From MGBC102946 sp022793145 (GTDB lineage Bacteria; Bacillota_I; Bacilli_A; RF39; UBA660), in contig CANEDJ010000039.1 of NCBI GenBank assembly GCA_947426265.1, forward strand, positions 1 to 13,676: a stretch of DNA of 13,676 bases. The letters run 5' to 3'. The notes below the pieces were generated by a model. It made no database searches. It saw only the letters and a program-made list of their open reading frames with translations, and was not told where the DNA came from. The position numbers and the translations under genes are program-made. Below are positions 1 through 6,758 of the stretch, in pieces; the first letter of the stretch is position 1, and the number at the start of each line of letters is the position of its first letter.

Positions 1-16
1 TTTCTTTTACTCACTT

Positions 17-47
17 AAAAAGAGTAAAATTTTATTTTTCACTCTTT
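17..47 (-). terminator. Probable intrinsic terminator downstream of the 71-727 gene
   Basis: On the minus strand the arms AAAGAGT (41-47) and ACTCTTT (19-25) can pair across an AT-rich loop, and the second arm runs straight into further Ts (17-18). A second small hairpin, GAGTATC-TTTT-GATACTC (54-71), overlaps the stop codon of the preceding gene but lacks a U tract, so it looks like a 3' protective stem. Both stems are seen directly; termination is inferred. Confidence 0.5.
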
Positions 48-70
48 ATTGCTGAGTATCTTTTGATACT

Positions 71-727
71 CTAGGCTGCTTTTATTTTTGTAATATAATT
101 ATTTACTTTTGTTGCCCACGTTTTACTCGCAGCATATTTAGGATTGATTTGCTCAGGCGTTTTTAATCCATATGCATAGTAATTACGAGCTAAATTATCT
201 ATAAATCCGATAATTCCCTCATCTAATGTTGGATAGGCACGATAAGAGCCTCCATTACATTTCACAGTTCCACCTTTTTGTCCTCCTACATTGTTGCACT
301 GTTTTACTAAACCACTACAGTTCCATTTACAACCTGTTTCTTCTAAAACAATAGCAACTGCTAAATAAGGATCTACTCCCAACTCTAACGATGTCTTAGC
401 AAATAAATAACCTTTTCCTGACAATGTAGAGTTTAAAGAACGATCTAATTTTGCAGATAATTCTTCAAGCGTCATACCATCATATACAATATTACGCTCT
501 GATGCTTTAGGAGATTCTTCTACTACTGTTGTATCTTTTTCTTCTTTTAAAGTTCTTTTTTCATTTGTTGTTGATACAACTTCTACTTTTCCTCTTTGGT
601 TTTCTTCTTTTTCTTCAGTAACAAATTTTTCTATAACTATATTTGCTCCATAAATGATAGAAATAAATAAAAGCCAACCAGTGATTTGAAGTATTAGAAA
701 TCTCTTCCTACTCGAGTCTGTTTTCAC
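71..727 (-). CDS. Membrane-anchored glucosaminidase/lysozyme-like cell-wall hydrolase
   Basis: A 218-residue protein with a short basic N-terminus, one hydrophobic segment at about residues 10-32 and no clear signal-peptidase site, so it is probably anchored with its bulk outside. Residues about 35-85 form a charged, Lys/Glu-rich stalk. Residues about 88-218 resemble the glucosaminidase (endo-beta-N-acetylglucosaminidase, lysozyme-like) fold: the segment LGVDPYLAVAIVLEETG carries the likely catalytic glutamate (E129 or E130), and later come NNVGG and a YRAYPTLDEGI segment typical of the family. Four cysteines (133, 137, 144, 157) could form disulfides outside the cell. The start is GTG at 727, chosen because AGAGGTGA lies six bases upstream. 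It has its own promoter (765-793) and lies downstream of another wall hydrolase. The family call is moderately sure; the exact bond cleaved is inferred. Confidence 0.75.
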   Translation of the reverse strand: MKTDSSRKRFLILQITGWLLFISIIYGANIVIEKFVTEEKEENQRGKVEVVSTTNEKRTLKEEKDTTVVEESPKASERNIVYDGMTLEELSAKLDRSLNSTLSGKGYLFAKTSLELGVDPYLAVAIVLEETGCKWNCSGLVKQCNNVGGQKGGTVKCNGGSYRAYPTLDEGIIGFIDNLARNYYAYGLKTPEQINPKYAASKTWATKVNNYITKIKAA

Positions 728-764
728 AAAAATTCACCTCTATTTTTCTTAGGAAAACATAATA

Positions 765-793
765 ATCATAACAAATTCTGTTATCCTTGTCAA
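765..793 (-). promoter_or_regulatory. Sigma-A type promoter for the 71-727 hydrolase
   Basis: Minus-strand TTGACA (793-788), a 17-base spacer and TATGAT (770-765), followed about 30 bases later by the AGAGGTGA ribosome binding site. It shows that the glucosaminidase-like gene can be transcribed independently of the upstream amidase gene. Confidence 0.75.
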
Positions 794-841
794 ACTGAGA
801 TGATAAATTCTGAGTGGTAATATATGGATTTGCTTTTTATT

Positions 842-2215
842 TTAAGGAATTCTAAGTGTTTGACCAACTCTTAAATCATTAGAAGTAAGACCATTCAATT
901 CTTTTAATTTAGAAACAGTCGTATCAAATTCATTCGCAATTTTCCACAAACTATCTCCATTTTGTATTGTATATGTTCTTAGCGTTCCACTTTCACTACT
1001 TGGCACTTTCAAAACTTGACCAACTCTTAATATATCACTTGTTAAATTGTTTAATCTTCTTAATGTATCAACCGTTGTATTATAAGTCCTTGCAATAGAC
1101 CATAAACTATCTCCATTTTTCACTGTATATGTATTATCAGAAGTAATGGTTCCACCATTCTCAGATGGTATTTTTAAAGTTTGACCAACTTGCAAATTAT
1201 CTCCTGTTAAACCGTTAGCACTTTTTAATTCATTCACTGTAATTCCATATTGATTTGCAATCTTCCATAAGCTATCTCCATTTTTTACTGTATATGTTGT
1301 AGTATTATTGCCACTTGGTATTACAAGTGTTTGCCCTACTTGTAAGTTATCATTTGTTAAATTATTTGCTGATTTTAAAGCATTGATTGTTGTTCCAAAT
1401 TTATTTGCAATTTTCCACAAACTATCCCCATTTTGCACAGTATAAGTATTTCCTGTTGAGGGTTTTTCTGGAGTACTAGTAGTATTTGGAATTGTCAATA
1501 CCTGCCCAATTCTTAAAACATCACTGGTAAGATTATTTGCGGCTCTAATTGCAGCTGGTGTTGTTCCAAATTGATTTGCTATCTTCCACAAACTATCCCC
1601 ACTTTTTACTGTATAAGTGTTGCTTCCTCCTCCTAACCCATATGTTTCTACAATTCCATCAATTACTGCATCTACATATTTTTTATAGTTTTGATTGACC
1701 CGATTAATATCATTCGCATTATCAATAAATCCATATTCTACAATTACTGGAGTTGTATTAACTGTATCTCTTAACATAAAATAATAATCTTTTGAAGGAT
1801 TGCTTGGTAATCTTCTCTGATAATATTTTCTTGTAATTTGCCCTGCGTCTCCAATATTTTCTAAAATATTTTTAGCTAGTGTATCGTTATTACGTAGTGC
1901 ATAAATTACTTCTGCACCCTCTGCTCCTGTTTGTTCACTTCCTGCCGCATTAATATGATTAGAAATTACCAAAACATCAGGAGTATTCCCATATGCATTT
2001 TTAACTCTCGTTACTCTTTCACTTGGCGACAAAGTTTCGTCTGCTGCTCTTGTTAAAGTAACTGGAATTCCCAATTTTTTTAATTCATCATACATATATT
2101 GAGAAATTTCTAAATTTAAATCCTTCTCTTGAAACCCATTACCAACTGCTCCTGGATCACTTCCTCCATGTCCTGGATCTATTACAATGCCTTTAATGTT
2201 TGCTCTATCATTCAT
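842..2215 (-). CDS. N-acetylmuramoyl-L-alanine amidase (Amidase_3) with five LysM repeats
   Basis: A 457-residue zinc amidase that cleaves the bond between MurNAc and the stem peptide. The Amidase_3 domain spans about 9-192. The predicted zinc ligands are H16 (in DPGHGG), E30 and H87 (in ISNHINAAG), and E160 in VIVEYGF is the catalytic glutamate. Five LysM peptidoglycan-binding repeats follow at about 201-243, 258-300, 308-350, 363-405 and 415-457, each starting YT(V/I)-x-x-GDSLW and joined by short Ser/Thr/Asn linkers. The catalytic domain starts almost at the first residue and no signal peptide or membrane segment is present. The ATG is well supported by GAGGTGA five bases upstream, so the lack of a leader looks real. 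Export may be non-classical, or the enzyme may act on lysis as phage endolysins do. A possible -10 (TATACT, 2238-2233) has no good -35. No strong terminator is seen after its stop. Confidence 0.92.
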   Translation of the reverse strand: MNDRANIKGIVIDPGHGGSDPGAVGNGFQEKDLNLEISQYMYDELKKLGIPVTLTRAADETLSPSERVTRVKNAYGNTPDVLVISNHINAAGSEQTGAEGAEVIYALRNNDTLAKNILENIGDAGQITRKYYQRRLPSNPSKDYYFMLRDTVNTTPVIVEYGFIDNANDINRVNQNYKKYVDAVIDGIVETYGLGGGSNTYTVKSGDSLWKIANQFGTTPAAIRAANNLTSDVLRIGQVLTIPNTTSTPEKPSTGNTYTVQNGDSLWKIANKFGTTINALKSANNLTNDNLQVGQTLVIPSGNNTTTYTVKNGDSLWKIANQYGITVNELKSANGLTGDNLQVGQTLKIPSENGGTITSDNTYTVKNGDSLWSIARTYNTTVDTLRRLNNLTSDILRVGQVLKVPSSESGTLRTYTIQNGDSLWKIANEFDTTVSKLKELNGLTSNDLRVGQTLRIP

Positions 2216-2305
2216 AAATTCACCTCTAAAATAGTATATGATATTCGCCTAAAAAGGGTGTTAGTAAAAAACTCATAAATAATTTGATTTATAAAAAATA
2301 CGTTG

Positions 2306-2328
2306 AAACTGACTTATTGCGTCAGTTT
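2306..2328 (-). terminator. Intrinsic terminator ending the seven-gene peptide operon
   Basis: A perfect 8-bp stem, AAACTGAC (2306-2313) with GTCAGTTT (2321-2328), and a 7-base loop that contains the methyltransferase stop codon. On the minus strand it is followed within about seven bases by a run of six Ts. It marks the 3' end of the operon that begins at 8082. Confidence 0.65.
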
Positions 2329-2994
2329 ATATTTAAATATCAAAATATGATGATTTATTTTTTTAGCTTTAATTTGATTACTAATTTGTTTTCCATAAAT
2401 TTCACCAAATACAGTTCTTACTTCTTCTAAATCTGAAAAATGAAAGTTCGTTTCTAATTTCTGAATAATTTGGAACCCTTGTTTGATCAACCAATTGTTA
2501 TACTCCTCAGTTCTTTGGATATGTCCTCTCAACTTTTCAAATTCTCCATCACTATCATTTTCAATCAAATAAATAGTTCCATTTGGCTTTAAAACTCTTT
2601 TTAATTCATCAATTACATTCTTTCTTTTCATTTCATCAGTGATTGTCCCAAGCACCCAAGAAGATATAACAACATCAAAAGAAGCATCTAAAAAATTTAA
2701 TTTTTCTAAATCACCTACTTGTAAAATAGAATTCTTTTTATTTATTTTTTTCTGAGCTTCTTTTATCTGTTCTTCTGATAAATCTATTCCTACATATTCA
2801 TCTACTAATCTTTCTAACAATGGTAGAAATTTACCACTTCCACAACCAGCATCCAATATTTTCCTACCCTTAATATGTTTCTTGAAAAATAAATCTAACT
2901 TTTTAGAATAATCTTCTGCTCTACTAAATATTTCATAAAATCTTTGCTTTTCATAATAAGCTTTTGATTGACTATTTAGTCCATTCTTTTCCAT
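2314..2994 (-). CDS. Class I SAM-dependent methyltransferase, last gene of the peptide operon
   Basis: A 226-residue protein with a Rossmann-type methyltransferase core. Motif I is ILDAGCGSGKF near residues 46-57, with the acidic residue binding the SAM ribose in the following GIDLSEEQ, and a later DVVISSWVLGTI segment is the usual motif IV region. The class (Methyltransf_11/25) includes small-molecule, peptide O- and N-methyltransferases, so the target cannot be read from sequence. Its start lies inside the end of the ATP-grasp gene, which implies translational coupling. I take ATG at 2994 because AAAGAGAG sits about seven bases upstream; ATG at 3000 is possible and adds two residues. In context the likely role is methylation of the modified peptide, perhaps as a late step, but the substrate is inferred. 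Confidence 0.85.
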   Translation of the reverse strand: MEKNGLNSQSKAYYEKQRFYEIFSRAEDYSKKLDLFFKKHIKGRKILDAGCGSGKFLPLLERLVDEYVGIDLSEEQIKEAQKKINKKNSILQVGDLEKLNFLDASFDVVISSWVLGTITDEMKRKNVIDELKRVLKPNGTIYLIENDSDGEFEKLRGHIQRTEEYNNWLIKQGFQIIQKLETNFHFSDLEEVRTVFGEIYGKQISNQIKAKKINHHILIFKYKLTQ

Positions 2995-4003
2995 ATACAT
3001 TCTCTCTTTCTACAGTTTCAGGAAACATCAAATCAACAATATAACTTGCAACAGTTCTACTAACCCCTATCGCTGGTCTATGATGCATTTGTAAGCCTGG
3101 AACAGTGTTTACTTCAATTACTCGGTAACTATCTTCTGTTTGTACTAAAGAAATATCTTTCGTCATAAAATCGATTCCAACATAAGGAAGTCCTGGAAAA
3201 GACTCCAAGACTCTCTTTCCAATTTCAATAACACTTCTATCTACTTCATCTGTTTTATCTAAGCAAACACCTCCCATAGCAACATTAGAATTTCTTCTGA
3301 CATAAACCTTTTTTCCTAAAGCTGGAATAAAATTTCTCGATATTCCAACCTCTTCTAAATATCGATTCATTTCATGATCAATTAAAATTTCACATAATGC
3401 ATTTGTTCTAGGATGCATTCTTCTATCATTTTCTATTTCAATCAATTGTCCAATATTATGTATTCCATCCCCTATTACATAAGCAGGATCCCTATGTAAT
3501 ACTGCATATTTAAACGCTTTTGTTAAAAATACTCGATATTCTTTTGCATCAAAGAATTCTTCAATTAAAATAGGAGCTTCACTTCCATACCTTTCTTCTA
3601 AAAAACACAATGTAGATTCTATTTCTTCTATTTTTTTTAAATTCAAATAAACATCATAGCCATGAGAACCATGTACTGGTTTTAAAACAACAGGCCCATC
3701 TAAAAGTTCAAATGCTTTTATAATAGAAACTTTCTCTTTTGCTTTAAATATCTCTCCTAAGGGAACAGATATTCCATTTTGAGAAAGTATTCTTTTCGCG
3801 ATTCCTTTATTTCCAGCTAATACTGAAACATGATAAGGGGTAATCGAAGAATCTCTATCATAAATTAATTCTTGATGCTCTTTAAAAGTTGCTTTTATAA
3901 GTTCTAATTTTTCATCAATAACTTCTACATAAATTCCTCTTCTTAATAATTCATAAATCAGTATTTTTTGATTGGTGTGCAAATTCTTAAAAACATTTTC
4001 CAT
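2972..4003 (-). CDS. ATP-grasp ligase, cyanophycin-synthetase/GshF-like, probable peptide-modifying enzyme
   Basis: A 343-residue ATP-grasp enzyme, which joins a carboxylate to an amine or hydroxyl through an acyl-phosphate. Visible elements are the nucleotide-binding lysine in VVLKPVHGSHG (K108), the ATP-hinge segment ILIEEF (E148/E149) followed by EYRVF, an AYVIGDGIHNIGQLIEI stretch like that of cyanophycin synthetases and GshF ligase domains, GGVCLDKTDEV, and the magnesium-binding residues in GIDFM (D278) and IEVNTVPG (E297, N299). It is not an obvious MvdC/MvdD graspetide ligase, although those are also ATP-grasp enzymes. It begins three bases after the stop of the small peptide gene, the tightest possible hint that the peptide is its substrate. 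Candidate reactions are ester or amide crosslinks between Ser or other donors and the Glu residues of the peptide tail, or addition of an amino acid to the peptide. Fold assignment is firm; reaction is inferred. Confidence 0.85.
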   Translation of the reverse strand: MENVFKNLHTNQKILIYELLRRGIYVEVIDEKLELIKATFKEHQELIYDRDSSITPYHVSVLAGNKGIAKRILSQNGISVPLGEIFKAKEKVSIIKAFELLDGPVVLKPVHGSHGYDVYLNLKKIEEIESTLCFLEERYGSEAPILIEEFFDAKEYRVFLTKAFKYAVLHRDPAYVIGDGIHNIGQLIEIENDRRMHPRTNALCEILIDHEMNRYLEEVGISRNFIPALGKKVYVRRNSNVAMGGVCLDKTDEVDRSVIEIGKRVLESFPGLPYVGIDFMTKDISLVQTEDSYRVIEVNTVPGLQMHHRPAIGVSRTVASYIVDLMFPETVERENVYGKEWTK

Positions 4004-4006
4004 AAA

Positions 4007-4417
4007 CTACCATCTAGACTCTCCACGAGATTCTCCAGAACTGTAACCCCAACTATAATGACTAGAACTTCTACTTTCTCCGCCATAATAAGAACTGGAT
4101 TTTTTACAAACAGGTGTAGATACTTCCATTTTCTTTGTTTTTATTAATTGCTTCGCTCTTTCTAGTGCCTTTTCAATTTCATCATTTTCTGCCCTAACTT
4201 CTTCCGCTTCTTGTTTTTCCTTTTCTTCTTTTGCTATCTCATCTGCCTCTTTTCTAAGTTCACGAAGTGCTTCTAGCATTTTTGTTCTTCTAGTGACTTC
4301 TGCTTTCATATATGCGTTTTGCTTATTTGAATTTTCTGGCATTTTTTCGATTGCTTCAATCAATTGATCAATATCTTCTATATTGTTAAATTTCATACCT
4401 GTAAAATCTAATTTCAT
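4007..4417 (-). CDS. Candidate RiPP precursor peptide: acidic coiled-coil leader with Ser/Gly/Tyr/Glu/Arg tail
   Basis: I do not recognise this family. The 136-residue product has two distinct parts. Residues 1-99 are charged and helical, with an unbroken Glu/Lys/Ala-rich coiled-coil-like stretch at about 38-96. The tail (about 100-136) is almost entirely small, polar or aromatic: TPVCKK (101-106), SSSYYGGESR (107-116), SSSHYSWGYSS (117-127), then GESR twice (128-131 and 132-135) and a final Trp. GESR therefore occurs three times, with 12 serines from residue 107 on, one Cys (C104) and one His (H120). Strong Shine-Dalgarno AAGGTGAG lies four bases before ATG 4417. It sits between a DUF3419 transferase (4 bases) and an ATP-grasp ligase (3 bases) in an operon that also holds two radical SAM enzymes and a methyltransferase. 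I infer a ribosomally made, modified peptide with a C-terminal core. An unmodified low-complexity structural protein is the alternative. Confidence 0.7.
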   Translation of the reverse strand: MKLDFTGMKFNNIEDIDQLIEAIEKMPENSNKQNAYMKAEVTRRTKMLEALRELRKEADEIAKEEKEKQEAEEVRAENDEIEKALERAKQLIKTKKMEVSTPVCKKSSSYYGGESRSSSHYSWGYSSGESRGESRW

Positions 4418-4421
4418 TTTC

Positions 4422-5291
4422 TCACCTTCCTATATATAAAATTCTATCTTGCTTATTTTCTCCAACTACACTTGGAAAACTTAACTCTCTGACATTTAAA
4501 AATATTTTTTTCACTTCTTTGATATTATCTACAATACTTCTTTCATTTCCTATGTCATATTGATAAATAAAATATAACTTTCCATTTCTATTTAATTTTC
4601 TTGTTAACGGTGCTACAATTTTTTCTCTATAATTTTCCAATAAATTATTAGAAAACATTAAATTTAAATAATCTGATATGTTAGAAAGAAATATCAAATC
4701 ATAGTTCTCTTTACATTTGTCCTTTAAATTCAATAAAGAACTTTCGATAAAAGTCACTTTTGACAAATTAATGCTTCCCTTCAATTTTGTAAAATTTTCT
4801 TCTTTTAAATAAGGATTGCTCATTAATTTTTTCTCATTGGTATCATATAAATTATGAAACAAAGAACTATCTCGAAGTTTTCTTCCATCATATTCTACAC
4901 CTCTATAAATAGCTTCCCAAAAAGTCAAAATTTCACTTTCTAATTCTTTTTTCATTTTTTGAAACAATTTATAATTCATTGCACTTAAGTTATTTTCTAA
5001 CAAAAAATAGTCTAAAAATTCAGTATAAGATAAAGTTTTAACAGCCGCTATTTTTAATTTTAAAAAATAATAAGTGAGTATATTAATATCAAAAGTATCT
5101 ATTTCATTACTCCCCAATAATATAGCATTTAAAACATGGTCTCCAGAACCGCAAACGGTTAATACTTTCTTTTTTAAAAATGAAGTTTGTAAATAATAAC
5201 CACCTATATTTTCTGTTGTAAATGCATAAAGTTTGGAATATCTTCCATATTTTTCTTTTAAGGGTTTTCCATGCATTAAACCAAGTGCCAT
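4422..5291 (-). CDS. DUF3419/BtaA-like SAM-dependent 3-amino-3-carboxypropyl transferase homologue
   Basis: A 289-residue protein matching the DUF3419 pattern: an N-terminal YAFTTENI segment, the SAM-binding strand-loop VLTVCGSGDHVLNA (GSGD at about 48-51), the acidic DIN motif (about 68-70), and a conserved helix reading YFLKLKIAAVKTLSYTEFL. A second half contains YDLIFLSNISDYL and NGKLYFIYQ. The named family relative, BtaA, moves the 3-amino-3-carboxypropyl group of SAM to diacylglycerol in betaine-lipid synthesis; here the protein lies directly upstream of a candidate precursor peptide, so a peptide side chain is a plausible acceptor (inference). ATG 5291 is the better start: it begins one base after the upstream stop (coupled translation) and gives the conserved length. 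GTG 5324 would add 11 residues. Family call good; substrate unknown. Confidence 0.75.
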   Translation of the reverse strand: MALGLMHGKPLKEKYGRYSKLYAFTTENIGGYYLQTSFLKKKVLTVCGSGDHVLNAILLGSNEIDTFDINILTYYFLKLKIAAVKTLSYTEFLDYFLLENNLSAMNYKLFQKMKKELESEILTFWEAIYRGVEYDGRKLRDSSLFHNLYDTNEKKLMSNPYLKEENFTKLKGSINLSKVTFIESSLLNLKDKCKENYDLIFLSNISDYLNLMFSNNLLENYREKIVAPLTRKLNRNGKLYFIYQYDIGNERSIVDNIKEVKKIFLNVRELSFPSVVGENKQDRILYIGR

Positions 5292-5292
5292 T

Positions 5293-6207
5293 TTAATTCT
5301 TATGTCTTCCAACACAATCACCACATTTCTGCTTTTCCATAAACTTTTTCCAAGTTTCTTCCTGAAATAACTGATTTAAATTTTTTTCTTTTAAAGCTCC
5401 TTTTGTCAAATAAGTAGAGGATAAAGTTACTAACCAACTACATGGAGCAATATTTCCTTTATGATTCATATATAAAAATTGTCTCCCAGCGGGACAAGTC
5501 TCAATATGCTCATCTATTTTTGAACTCCAATTATAATTGATTTTTAGTTTGTTTTTATATTCTCTTTGATACTTTAATATTTCTTCTTCTATTTCATTTA
5601 AAGATCTTGTGATTACATAAGAATGATCTCCCTTCATTCTTCCAACCGGTTCCATAACGAAAAAAATAATCTCTGACACTTTTAATTCTAAAGCCTGCTT
5701 TATCATTTCTAAAATTCGGTTTTGATTTTCTTTATATAACACCGTTCCAATTCGTATATATTGATGACTTTCTTTTAAATTTTTGATTCCTGTAATGGTT
5801 CTTTCATAAGTATTAGTTCCTCTTACTTTTTCATGCGCTTCTTTATCTCCATCTAAACTCACATGAATCATTTCTAATTTTAGTTTTCTTAATTTTCTTG
5901 CTTGTTTTAATGTAATCATAGAAGCATTTGTTGAAACATCCACTTTCATTCCTTTTTTTATTGCATATTCTATAATTTCTACTAAATCATCTCTAAGAAA
6001 AGGTTCTCCCCCTGTTATTTTCAAATATTTGAAATTATGATTCCATAAATCATCTATTGTCTTTATGCATTCCCAAAAAGATAATTCTTCTTTTATATTT
6101 CCTTTTCCAGAACTAAAAATGCAATATTTACAAGCATAGTTACATCTATTTGTTATCTCCCATAATACTCTTCCTCCATCTTGTGGAATACGAAACATAC
6201 ATTGCAC
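5293..6207 (-). CDS. Radical SAM enzyme with SPASM/twitch-like C-terminal cluster domain
   Basis: A 304-residue radical SAM protein. The SAM-cleaving [4Fe-4S] cluster motif is CNYACKYC (C22, C26, C29), followed by GGEP (66-69) and a VSLDG strand. The C-terminal part has CPAGRQFLYMNHKGNIAPC (C238, C256) and CGDC (C295, C298), the cysteine spacing of a truncated SPASM or twitch domain that holds one auxiliary cluster. This architecture is typical of enzymes that modify peptides (PqqE, sactisynthase-like and MftC-like families) and also of MoaA-like enzymes. The start is GTG at 6207, supported by AAGGTG seven bases upstream, and it overlaps the preceding stop codon by one base (TAGTG). Its position in an operon with a Ser/Tyr/Glu/Arg-rich peptide supports a role in peptide crosslinking or side-chain oxidation; the exact reaction is inferred. 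Confidence 0.88.
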   Translation of the reverse strand: MQCMFRIPQDGGRVLWEITNRCNYACKYCIFSSGKGNIKEELSFWECIKTIDDLWNHNFKYLKITGGEPFLRDDLVEIIEYAIKKGMKVDVSTNASMITLKQARKLRKLKLEMIHVSLDGDKEAHEKVRGTNTYERTITGIKNLKESHQYIRIGTVLYKENQNRILEMIKQALELKVSEIIFFVMEPVGRMKGDHSYVITRSLNEIEEEILKYQREYKNKLKINYNWSSKIDEHIETCPAGRQFLYMNHKGNIAPCSWLVTLSSTYLTKGALKEKNLNQLFQEETWKKFMEKQKCGDCVGRHKN

Positions 6208-6758
6208 TACGATTCACCTTCTTTCTCATTTTGAATCACCAAATATTGAAATTTCGGATTTTTACGTTGATATTTTTTAATTTCTTCTTCTAAATTTAAC
6301 CCCTCTTGTAAAGACATTCGATACTTGATTTCATCTATACTTAAATCAACATCACAGACTCTTTTTAATCTAGTTTGATAACTTGCTTCTATCAATATTA
6401 AAATATCTAAAAAGGATAATAATTGATCTTGTATTAAAAGAGCCCATTCTACAATAATGTAGTCATATGAAAGCTTTTCTATCTTCTGAAATAGAAATTC
6501 ATATAATATTTTTTTATACTGATGCATCGCTTCTTCATTTTGATAGATAATCTTGTTTAATTCCTTTCCATTCCATTTTCTTTTTAGTTCCAATACACTT
6601 TCTAATCGTTTTCGATATTTAAAATTCGTTTTTAAAAGATCTCTTCTAAAGGTATCCACTTCTAAGAAATAGCAATTTTTCAAATTTTTACAAATCTTTT
6701 TTCCTATATATGTTTTTCCTGCACCCATATAGCCAGTTATTCCAATTATTTTACTCAT
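6207..6758 (-). CDS. P-loop kinase related to dephospho-CoA kinase/adenylate-kinase-like proteins
   Basis: A 183-residue nucleotide-binding protein opening with IIGITGYMGAGKTYIGKKI, whose GYMGAGKT (9-16) is a Walker A motif. Next comes a VDTFRRDLL segment where CoaE-type kinases have VDADxxxxxL, and a later DILILIEASYQTRLKRV resembling the CoaE IFV(D/E)A..ETQ..R region. It is of CoaE-like length, but the substrate motifs are not convincing enough to call CoaE, and a housekeeping enzyme would be odd in this operon. ATG at 6758 overlaps the upstream radical SAM gene by eight bases (ATGAGTAA); ATG 6773 would add five residues that do not fit the fold. Possible roles are phosphorylation of a peptide or of a small molecule attached to it. 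A second, unrelated-looking P-loop kinase accompanies the other radical SAM operon at 10074-10619. Confidence 0.75.
   Translation of the reverse strand: MSKIIGITGYMGAGKTYIGKKICKNLKNCYFLEVDTFRRDLLKTNFKYRKRLESVLELKRKWNGKELNKIIYQNEEAMHQYKKILYEFLFQKIEKLSYDYIIVEWALLIQDQLLSFLDILILIEASYQTRLKRVCDVDLSIDEIKYRMSLQEGLNLEEEIKKYQRKNPKFQYLVIQNEKEGES

Noticed and set aside
6207..6758. Calling the kinase coaE
   Set aside because: The Walker A motif and length fit, but the CoA-binding motifs are not clear and the operon context argues for a specialised role.
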